This document shows positions 57,345-64,000 of a stretch of DNA of 64,000 nt, piece after piece. Source of the DNA: Prosthecobacter fusiformis (GTDB lineage Bacteria; Verrucomicrobiota; Verrucomicrobiia; Verrucomicrobiales; Verrucomicrobiaceae); the NCBI RefSeq assembly GCF_004364345.1, contig NZ_SOCA01000001.1, forward strand, positions 682,001 to 746,000. The letters are read 5' to 3'. The translations under genes were made by a program, and so were the position numbers. Within the stretch, counting starts at the first letter, position 1, and each line of letters begins with the position of its first letter. Under the pieces are notes generated by a model that was not told the origin of the DNA, made no database searches, and saw only the letters and a program-made list of their open reading frames with translations.

Positions 57345-57887
57345 ATGAACTGGATCGAATGTGGGCACGAGCATCTGGAATCCATCCGTGCCATTTTTAA
57401 CGAGGCGATTGCGAACTCGACGGCGCTTTATGAAGATGACCCGCGCACAGCCGCTTTTATGGAGGATTGGTGGGCGGGGAAAATTAAGGCCGGGTATCCG
57501 GTGCTGGGCGCTGTGAATGACGAAGGTGTGCTGATGGGCTTCGCCAGCTATGGTGCCTTTCGTCCGCATCCGGGGTATAAACATACGGTCGAGCATTCCA
57601 TCTATGTGGATGCGCGCTTTCGCGGCCAGGGATTGGGACACCAGTTTTTGGAGCGGATCATCGCTGCCGCCATGGCGCAAGGATACCACCTGATGATCGG
57701 TGTGATTGATGCGGACAATGCAGCGAGCATCCGGCTGCATGAGCGGCATGGCTTTACCCCTTGCGGCCACATCCGCGAGGCCGGGTATAAATTTGGGCGA
57801 TGGCTGGATGTGGTGCTGTACAGTCTGCTTCTCTCTCCGAGTGATGGGTCTTGGGGCCGCGAAAAGTTGGGATGTGGAGAAAGCTGA
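57345..57887 (+). CDS. Pat-like GNAT acetyltransferase with REP-derived tail
   Basis: A 180-residue acetyltransferase similar to phosphinothricin/methionine sulfone acetyltransferases (YIESIRAIFNEAI-type N-terminus, WWAGKIKAGYPVLGA, SIYVDARFRGQGLGHQFLERI motif A, GVIDADNAASIRLHERHGF). The native C-terminus is GRWLDVVLYS; the last roughly 20 residues (LLLSPSDGSWGREK and on) are encoded by the first, degenerate REP unit that begins at 57819. The tail therefore seems to have been added by repeat insertion, probably replacing the original stop. It should not disturb the catalytic core. Confidence 0.82.
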   Translation: MNWIECGHEHLESIRAIFNEAIANSTALYEDDPRTAAFMEDWWAGKIKAGYPVLGAVNDEGVLMGFASYGAFRPHPGYKHTVEHSIYVDARFRGQGLGHQFLERIIAAAMAQGYHLMIGVIDADNAASIRLHERHGFTPCGHIREAGYKFGRWLDVVLYSLLLSPSDGSWGREKLGCGES

Positions 57888-58171
57888 TGAAGGTTGGAAT
57901 GAGAGGCTGGATCGCATCACTCGGCAGTACAGTATTCTTCACTCTCCGAGTGATGGGTTTGGGGACCGCGAAAAGGAAGAGGTGGAGAAAGCTGATGAAA
58001 GTTGAAATGAGAAACGTTTCTCTGGATCGCATCACTCGGCGTACAGTATTCATCACTCTCCGAGTGATGGGTTTGGGGACCGCGAAAAGGAAGAGGTGGA
58101 GAAAGCGGATGCGAGTTGAAATGAGAGATGTTTTCCTGGATCGCATCACTCGGAGAGTGATGAATACTGTA
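57819..58171. repeat. REP array upstream of RAYT
   Basis: Three consecutive units with period 114-115 bp: the anchor CTGGATCGCATCACTCGG starts at 57907, 58022 and 58136. Each unit has the hairpin CATCACTC-TCC-GAGTGATG or its complement. The array ends with CGGAGAGTGATGAATACTGTA (58151-58171), the complement of the opening arm. Confidence 0.92.
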
Positions 58172-58222
58172 CTACCGACTGCTCTTGCGAAGTTAGCGGA
58201 TCGGGGAAACCTATTGTCTGTT

Positions 58223-58918
58223 ATGCGCTTTTTTGATCCTGAAGATCAACTGCAGATCACCCAGAGAAAACTGCCTCATTGGTCTCAGGATGGGGTGGTG
58301 TGTTTCATCACCTGGCGGACGCATGATTCCATGCCGAAAGCAGTGGTGGGAAAATGGCTGACTGAGAGAGCCGTCTGGCTGGAGCAGCGTGGGATTGATG
58401 TCCATGAAAGGGACTGGAAACGGCAGCTTTACCAACTAGACCCCGCAGTCATCGCGGAGTTTCATGATCACTTCACCTCGCGTTGGCACGAGGAACTGGA
58501 CCAATGCCACGGTACCTGTGTCCTGCGTGATGCTCAGATGAACGGGCGGGTGGCTGAGAGCCTAATGCATTTCGACGGCGACCGCTATGAGATGCTGGAC
58601 TTCGTTATCATGCCTAACCACGTCCATTTTCTGGCGATGTTCCCGGACAAAGACGTCTTATTAAAACAGTGTGAATCATGGAAAAGATTCACCGCCCGCT
58701 GGATTCAAGACAGGCTAGGATTTGAAGGCCGGTTCTGGCAGCAGGATGCCTTTGACCACCTTGTCCGCCATGAAGCCCAGTTCAAAAGGCTGCAACATTA
58801 CATCGCCGAAAACCCCGTCAAAGCCCACCTCAAGCCCGGCGAGTTTCATCTTCGGAAGTACAGTAATCATCACTCTCCGAGTGATGGGTTTGGGAGAGGC
58901 CGAAGTGCCAGGGAATGA
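58223..58918 (+). CDS. REP-associated tyrosine transposase (RAYT)
   Basis: A 231-residue single-strand-DNA transposase of the Y1/IS200-like fold. The HUH motif is PNHVHFL (His133, His135) and the catalytic Tyr193 is in LQHYIAENPVKAHL; FITWRTHDSMP and FWQQDAFDHLVRHE are further family blocks. An open frame extends upstream through the REP array to 57851, and ATGs at 58160 and 58223 are the plausible starts; 58223 gives the shortest canonical N-terminus. The last 17 residues (YSNHHSPSDGFGRG and on) come from the flanking REP unit. All key residues are intact, so the enzyme may still be active. Confidence 0.88.
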   Translation: MRFFDPEDQLQITQRKLPHWSQDGVVCFITWRTHDSMPKAVVGKWLTERAVWLEQRGIDVHERDWKRQLYQLDPAVIAEFHDHFTSRWHEELDQCHGTCVLRDAQMNGRVAESLMHFDGDRYEMLDFVIMPNHVHFLAMFPDKDVLLKQCESWKRFTARWIQDRLGFEGRFWQQDAFDHLVRHEAQFKRLQHYIAENPVKAHLKPGEFHLRKYSNHHSPSDGFGRGRSARE

Positions 58919-59093
58919 GAGTTGAAATGAGAAGCGATCCTTGGATCGCATCACTCGGAGTACAGTATTCATCACTCTCCGAGTGATGAGCTTGGATGTC
59001 CGCGAAAAGGAAGAGAGGCTGAGAAAGCTGATGAAGGTTGAAATGAGAAACGTTTCTCTGGATCGCATCACTCGGAGAGTGATGATTACTGTA
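58859..59093. repeat. REP array downstream of RAYT
   Basis: Two units: 58859 to about 58960, and a complete unit 58961-59093 with matched ends TACAGTATTCATCACTCTCCG and its near complement. The last bases provide the stop codon of the following minus-strand gene. Confidence 0.9.
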
Positions 59094-62067
59094 CTGGCCC
59101 GAGGCTCTGCAAGTAAGCCATGAGATGAATAACCTGCTCTTCGCCCAGGGCGGTCAGAAGACCTTCGGGCATGAGGCTCATGGGGAGTTGCTGCTGCTCG
59201 GCGATCTCGCTCCGCTCCAGGGTAAGCCGCTCGGCTGGGGTCTGCACGGTAAGGGTCTTGGGGTTCTGCTCGGGAATGACACCGGTGATGGTGCGTCCAT
59301 CCTTCAGCTTGAAGACGGTCATGCGATAATCTGCAGGAACGATGGCGCTGGGATCAAGGATGTTTTCCAGCAGGTAGGTCAGCTTGTGACGGTCCCCGCC
59401 TGTGAGGTCAGGACCGATCATGCCGCCTTCTCCATAAAGCTTGTGGCAGGCGGCACAGGCGGCCATGAAGACCATTTTGCCTTTTGACGCCTCACCTTTG
59501 GCCAGGGCTTCAGGTGTCAAGGCGGCAGTCCATTTGGCCATCTCCTCTTTCTTGGCCTCCGGCGTGTCGCGCAGCTCACCCCATACTTCATGCAGTTTTT
59601 TGGTTAGGCCAGGATTATCCAGACTCAGGATGGCGCGGGCCTGATAAGGGCTGATGACGGAGGTCGGCACACGGCCTGCCTTGACGAAGTTGAGCAAGGC
59701 ATGAGCATAGCTGACGCGGGTGATCAACGTATCCACCGTGGCGATCTGCTGTTCCTGGCTGCGGACTGGCCAGGGTTGAATGAGGGCTTTAGCCACCTTT
59801 TCGTCATCATACGCTGCCAGCGCGCTGCGGGCCTGAACGGCCAGCACTTTGTCATTCACCAGCTTCAGCAGGATAGGCAGGAGTTCAGGCTTAGCGTTAC
59901 GGGTGAGGCTGGCGAAGGCATTGCGCCGAGCGGACGCATCGGCCTCAATATCTTGAACGATAGGGATGAGTTCCTCCACGGGACGACCGCCACCAAAGAC
60001 GGTGGAGAGCTGCTGGATTTCTTGTTTTGTAGTTCCGCCTTCAGGCGGCTTAGATCCGGCTGAAGCCGGGACTACAGAACGGAGAAACTCGTCCCAGCCT
60101 TTAGGCTTCGGCGCTTTATTCCAGCCGTTGAGTCCGGCAGCCATTCCATGCAGCACGTCGTCTCGGACGGCTTCGTCTTTGGTCATGAGTGCCACCAAGG
60201 CATCCACAGCAGCAGGCTGCTTTTCAATCTCTTCCGTGATACGACGAGCCACTAGACGCCGCACGGTGGGAATCTTCGAGTTGGCGATGAGTTCCACACC
60301 ACGCATCGGATCCGCAGCCACGGCAGGCTCGATGCCATACCAGATCATGAGGGGCTGCTGGCGGTCATTAGAGTCTTCTTCACGCTGGGCCAGGGCGGTG
60401 GCAATGGGCCAGCGTGAGGCTAGCGGAAGGCGTTGAAGATGAGAAGCAACATGCAGACGAAGAAGTCCAGACTCTGCTTTCCCAGCAAGTTTCACCAAAA
60501 TCTCTGTCCACTTCTCCAATGCTCCGTGTGCGCCCCCCTCCGAAGAGCTTTGAATCGGAGTAGCATTAACTGAGGTGTTGAAAAAATCGACATACTCCTC
60601 ATCTGAGGCTGGTTTAGCGTGCGCTAGTACTTCCCAGAATTTGATCCAATCATTAATGTCAGGCGGGGTACTGGATGCATCAGGAGCTTTAGGCGTAAAC
60701 TGTTCCGCAATGTGATTGCGGCTCATACGGACCCACCAGTTGTTATTACCCCCAAGAGAATCTAACATTTCTGCCATATCTTTTTTTGGCTTCAACAACT
60801 GGACATATTTTTCAGGCTCCACCTTCTTCTGCTCCCCATACACAATCTTATAAATCCGTCCGCTGGTGCGGTGCACGCCATCATTGTCATGGCATTCGCC
60901 GGAGTCGCTCCAGTCGGAGACGAAGACGTTGCCGTCGGGGCCAGTGAGAAGGTCGAGGCCGCGGAACCAGGGGTCTTTGGCCTGCATGAAATCGGGGGCG
61001 TGTTTGCCGACGTAGCCGCAGCCTTCACGCTCCAGGCTATCCACGTTAATGCGGCGACCATGGAGGTTGCAGGTGAGCATCTTGCCATGGTATTCCTTGG
61101 GCCAGGTGCCGCCCTGATAGATGAGCATGCCGACGTGGGCGTGACCGCCACCCAGCTCCAGAGTTTTGTTGCTCACGCCGGTGCGGATGTCGCTCCATTT
61201 TTCACCGCCCGTATCCCAATGAAAATGGTCGGCGGTCTGCTCAATGATTTCATAAACATGCGGGTTCAGATGGGTACCAAACATGCGCCGGTAATAGGCA
61301 CCGGGGATCACATGCCAGAGGTGACCGATGACGGTGTTGATCATGAAAAGCTCGCCGTCGGCATTCCAGTCATGACCCCAGGAATTGGTGCCGCCGTGGG
61401 CGACGGCTTCAAAGATTTTCCGTGTAGGATGATAACGCCAGATGGAGCAATTGATCTTGGTGCGCTTTTCGTTAGGCGTACCTGGAGAACCCACGGCGGA
61501 GGTATCCGTGATGCCGTGACGCCCATAAAGCCAGCCGTCCGGCCCCCAGCGCAGACCGTTGACGATGTTATGGCCGATGGTCTTGACATTAAAACCGTCG
61601 AGCAGGATCTCCGGGGCGGCATCAGGCACGTCATCACCATTTTTATCCGGGATGAAACTCAGGGTGCCGTTGTTTAAAATCCACGCGCCGCCATAGCCCC
61701 ATTCCACGCTGGTCAGATAAGCACCTTCATCCCAGAAGACCTTGCGACCATCGTGTTTGCCATCGCCGTCCTTGTCTTCGAGGATGATGATGCGGTCATG
61801 CAGGTTGGTATCCCAGCGGGCGGGGTTTTCCGCATAGGTGTAGTTTTCCGCCACCCAAAGCCGACCTTTGGCATCCCAGGCCATGGCGATGGGCTGTTGC
61901 ACATCCGGCTCCGAGGCGAAGACCACACACTTGAATCCTGGAGGTAGCTCCATCGTGGCGGCGGCTTCCTCGGCAGACATGGGATCGCCCTTTTCGGAGT
62001 TGAAAGGCTTGGGGAAATCAGCAGCGAACGCCGAGGTGGCGAGCAGGGACAAAAGCAGACGGTTCAT
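59086..62067 (-). CDS. PVC-type propeller-HEAT-cytochrome c protein
   Basis: A 993-residue exported protein (signal peptide MNRLLLSLLATSAFA). Residues about 30-420 form a glucose/sorbosone dehydrogenase-like beta-propeller (MAWDAKGRLWVAENYTYAE, GLRWGPDGWLYGRHG, LTGPDGNVFVSDWSDSGECHD). The middle (about 450-810) is helical and HEAT-like. The C-terminus (about 860-993) is a cytochrome c-like domain with CAACHK and GPDLTGGDRHKLTYLLENIL. Such proteins are thought to oxidise sugars or alcohols in the periplasm. Two oddities: a 49-bp palindromic element is inserted in frame at 60028-60076, and the TAA stop (59086-59088) lies within the REP unit, so the last residues GPVQ and the stop come partly from the repeat. 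Confidence 0.85.
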   Translation of the reverse strand: MNRLLLSLLATSAFAADFPKPFNSEKGDPMSAEEAAATMELPPGFKCVVFASEPDVQQPIAMAWDAKGRLWVAENYTYAENPARWDTNLHDRIIILEDKDGDGKHDGRKVFWDEGAYLTSVEWGYGGAWILNNGTLSFIPDKNGDDVPDAAPEILLDGFNVKTIGHNIVNGLRWGPDGWLYGRHGITDTSAVGSPGTPNEKRTKINCSIWRYHPTRKIFEAVAHGGTNSWGHDWNADGELFMINTVIGHLWHVIPGAYYRRMFGTHLNPHVYEIIEQTADHFHWDTGGEKWSDIRTGVSNKTLELGGGHAHVGMLIYQGGTWPKEYHGKMLTCNLHGRRINVDSLEREGCGYVGKHAPDFMQAKDPWFRGLDLLTGPDGNVFVSDWSDSGECHDNDGVHRTSGRIYKIVYGEQKKVEPEKYVQLLKPKKDMAEMLDSLGGNNNWWVRMSRNHIAEQFTPKAPDASSTPPDINDWIKFWEVLAHAKPASDEEYVDFFNTSVNATPIQSSSEGGAHGALEKWTEILVKLAGKAESGLLRLHVASHLQRLPLASRWPIATALAQREEDSNDRQQPLMIWYGIEPAVAADPMRGVELIANSKIPTVRRLVARRITEEIEKQPAAVDALVALMTKDEAVRDDVLHGMAAGLNGWNKAPKPKGWDEFLRSVVPASAGSKPPEGGTTKQEIQQLSTVFGGGRPVEELIPIVQDIEADASARRNAFASLTRNAKPELLPILLKLVNDKVLAVQARSALAAYDDEKVAKALIQPWPVRSQEQQIATVDTLITRVSYAHALLNFVKAGRVPTSVISPYQARAILSLDNPGLTKKLHEVWGELRDTPEAKKEEMAKWTAALTPEALAKGEASKGKMVFMAACAACHKLYGEGGMIGPDLTGGDRHKLTYLLENILDPSAIVPADYRMTVFKLKDGRTITGVIPEQNPKTLTVQTPAERLTLERSEIAEQQQLPMSLMPEGLLTALGEEQVIHLMAYLQSLGPVQ
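60028..60076. repeat. In-frame 49-bp double-hairpin insertion
   Basis: Outer arms TGTAGT and ACTACA enclose two hairpins, CCGCC-TTCA-GGCGG and CCGGC-TGAA-GCCGG. Within the PVC-type gene it is read without a frameshift as VVPASAGSKPPEGGTT. It is a second repeat family, unrelated to the REP/RAYT unit. Confidence 0.82.
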
Positions 62068-62162
62068 AGGCTGGAAAAATCGAAACGGACGAAAGGATAA
62101 AAACTCACCTCATCACAACAATCTTCACGGGGTCTCTCACAAAAAGAAAGCTCTTCGCTCAT

Positions 62163-64000
62163 TTACTGTCCCAGAGCCTGTTTTTGCAGAAACTCGACCC
62201 CGTATTCGCCAGCGGGAATCCAGAGATCCAGCGCCGGGGTCACCGCCGCCCGGTCCACCTGTAGCCAAAGAGTCTCCGGCGTGTCGTAGGCCGCGATGGC
62301 GCTCAGCTTCCCTGTATCCGCCGCAATGCCTGCCAGTTCCAGATTCCCTGGACTGCTGGCCAGCAGATGTCCGCCGGTGACATGCAGACGTGTAGGGAGC
62401 GCATTTGTGTTCCAAGACGATACCTGTCCCAGCCGCGCAGTCACTGGGTCATAACCAATGGCCACCACTCCCGTCGGGCCCATTTCCTTGGTTAAGAACA
62501 GGCGCGTGCCCGCCCCAACTGCGGCAGAATTGAATGTCGTGGCCGTGACATACTCCGTGAGCTGATAAACGTTTACGCCATCGTAGGCACTGGCCTGCAC
62601 CACCCGAGTCGGTGCCAGATCCCGGCGCAAAGACAGATCACTTTGAGTCAAAAGCACCGCTCCTTGTGCATCCGCCTGCGCCACACTCAGCAACTGTCCC
62701 GGCAGGGAAACAGCATCCCGCAGCAGCGGTTCGCCGGTGCGAAAATCCACCACTTGCAACCAGGAACGAAGCTGCTTGGGAGATGTGCGCATCGGCACTT
62801 TCACCTGCGCCGTGCTTTCCAAACCCGGCAACGTCACCGCCTCATCCTTGACGTCATGACTGAAGAAGACAAACCCCGTTTCAGCAAAAGCGGCAGAGGC
62901 ATGCGCCACCCTTCCCTGCACCCTTAGCACGCGCGGCTCTTTAGCCACCAGCACTCCCTTTGTATAATGAAGAGGCGAAATCGCCATCACGACGGAAGAT
63001 GTAGAAAGCAATCCTGGAGACAACTCCGCTGAAGCCGCCGCTACGGGCCAGTTCCACAAGGGCGGGGAAGCGTGCCGCGCGGGGATGTACCAGAGAAGAG
63101 TCTCGGCATTCACCCATAAGGGTTGCACCCGGGCCAGATCCACAGCCCTGGCGTCAAGCCCATGCATGACCTGCTCCTTCGTGTCCAATACCGTGATGGC
63201 GGCGGGATCCGCCAGACTCAGCGCCCAAGTCCGCATTCGTGACCCTTGGCCACTCATTTCGGTCACCCATTGAGCGACCAGCAAATCATCCCCCTTCAGG
63301 CTCACTCCCACCACTTTTCCAGGCCCCAGGACCAGTTCCTCCACCAGCAGATCAGGATCATTAATGGGGGTAATGCGCAGCCGCGATATCGGTTCATCAG
63401 CGGTCAGTCCAGGCAGCAACATTGCCAGTCCATGGCTCATGCCGTCACCGTCCTCCACTTGTACGAGAAAATCCCCCACTGGCAGCACCCGGTCCGTACG
63501 CCAAGCGAGCGACATTTCCATGATCGGCTCCAGGGGATCAGTCGCGCTTTTCACATGCAATTTTTCCCCTTGGATACTGCCTTCATACCCCAAGAGTTGG
63601 AAGCTCTTAGCAGGCTTGGAGCGCACACTTTTGATATCCGTTCCTGGTTCCACCGCCACCTCATGAAGCCGCTTTTGCGCACCTTCCCGCACCGCCACCA
63701 TCAGTCGGTTGCCCTGCACCTGAAACCCCGGCTTGCTGCCGGCAAAGTGAAGTTTGCCCAGCAACTTCGGCATTGCAGGCTCCGCCAGGTCCACCCGTGT
63801 CAGCAATGTCTTGCGGGTTTTAGTGGCATCCACCACCGTCGTTAGGATGTGCAAATGCCTGCCGATCAGCACTCCATCCGCCATCCGGCCTTCCAGGCGC
63901 ACCTCCCTGATCAGCACCGGCGCACCCGCCTCAATCCGCAGCAGAAAAAGTTGGGCCGCACCCGCACGTCCCTGGCCATTGGCCCGCCCCAGAAGCGCCA
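62163..64000 (-). CDS. Beta-propeller protein, cut by window end
   Basis: Open frame of at least 612 codons that continues past the window end on the minus strand; its true start is outside. The sequence is almost all beta strand, with repeated units such as LIREVRLEGRMADGVLIGRHLHILT, and resembles secreted C-terminal beta-propeller (Beta_propel/COG4880-like) proteins. Domain assignment is by general resemblance. No catalytic motif is seen, and the N-terminal signal cannot be checked. It is the next gene upstream of the PVC-type protein on the same strand, separated by 95 bases. Confidence 0.6.
   Translation of the reverse strand, partial: ALLGRANGQGRAGAAQLFLLRIEAGAPVLIREVRLEGRMADGVLIGRHLHILTTVVDATKTRKTLLTRVDLAEPAMPKLLGKLHFAGSKPGFQVQGNRLMVAVREGAQKRLHEVAVEPGTDIKSVRSKPAKSFQLLGYEGSIQGEKLHVKSATDPLEPIMEMSLAWRTDRVLPVGDFLVQVEDGDGMSHGLAMLLPGLTADEPISRLRITPINDPDLLVEELVLGPGKVVGVSLKGDDLLVAQWVTEMSGQGSRMRTWALSLADPAAITVLDTKEQVMHGLDARAVDLARVQPLWVNAETLLWYIPARHASPPLWNWPVAAASAELSPGLLSTSSVVMAISPLHYTKGVLVAKEPRVLRVQGRVAHASAAFAETGFVFFSHDVKDEAVTLPGLESTAQVKVPMRTSPKQLRSWLQVVDFRTGEPLLRDAVSLPGQLLSVAQADAQGAVLLTQSDLSLRRDLAPTRVVQASAYDGVNVYQLTEYVTATTFNSAAVGAGTRLFLTKEMGPTGVVAIGYDPVTARLGQVSSWNTNALPTRLHVTGGHLLASSPGNLELAGIAADTGKLSAIAAYDTPETLWLQVDRAAVTPALDLWIPAGEYGVEFLQKQALGQ

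Larger units (their letters stand above)
57819..59093. mobile_element. REP/RAYT island
   Basis: A Y1 transposase gene enclosed by two arrays of the same palindromic repeat, which also occurs alone at 50809-50963. This arrangement is the hallmark of REP-associated tyrosine transposases, where the enzyme mobilises the REP units. Confidence 0.88.

Noticed and set aside
57819..59093. CRISPR array interpretation of the repeated units
   Set aside because: Units are 114-135 bp, the segments between hairpins are conserved and not unique spacers, and the enclosed gene is a Y1 transposase, with no cas genes.

Overview
The window reads as chromosome of a Verrucomicrobiota bacterium, most like Verrucomicrobiaceae (Prosthecobacter-type). 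This rests on family content, not on a database search: a PSCyt/PSD (DUF1549/DUF1553) cytochrome protein, a PVC-type propeller-HEAT-cytochrome c protein, a double DUF1080 hydrolase, three Gfo/Idh/MocA oxidoreductases (two Tat-exported) and a secreted sugar isomerase-like protein. Genes are dense, Shine-Dalgarno motifs are weak or absent before most starts, and convergent pairs are often separated by clear bidirectional terminators. No rRNA, tRNA or CRISPR array was recognised.

Layout. 1-13.6 kb: DinB-like protein, sugar nucleotidyltransferase, an unusual HtrA-LamG-SirB1 fusion, a voltage-gated channel, sugar-catabolism and PVC-type secreted proteins, an EF-hand protein, PIN-PhoH. 13.9-16.6 kb: glnB with a sigma-54-like promoter, then cdsA-dxr. 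16.6-25 kb: two His-rich paralogous secreted proteins, a Cdd1 protein, Uma2, Gfo/Idh/MocA genes, a SulP transporter and DUF2490. 25-27.7 kb: a CusRS-like two-component system followed by only the C-terminal part of an RND metal pump. 28-31.9 kb: sugar isomerase, L,D-transpeptidase, lipoprotein, dGTPase.

31.9-42.5 kb: a same-strand locus of ABC exporter, HlyD adaptor, TolC channel, CHASE hybrid kinase and sigma-54 activator, then a signal-peptide-less two-domain peptidoglycan hydrolase. The exporter ATPase lacks the Walker A lysine. Whether the hydrolase is the exported cargo is inference only. 43.2-45.5 kb: a NarL-type two-component pair.

45.5-50.2 kb: a nitrogen-scavenging cassette (porin, triuret hydrolase-like, NCS2-like permease, biuret hydrolase, cupin), headed by a sigma-54-like promoter and a perfect palindrome. 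Together with glnB this suggests control by nitrogen status. No allophanate hydrolase is present in the window.

50.8-64 kb: a TerB/FHA-like ABCG transporter, phosphoglucomutase, two acetyltransferases, a REP/RAYT island (about 114-135 bp palindromic units around a Y1 transposase) that donates the tails or stop codons of neighbouring genes, a PVC-type protein carrying an in-frame 49-bp double-hairpin insertion, and a beta-propeller protein cut by the window end. The same REP unit occurs alone at 50.8 kb.
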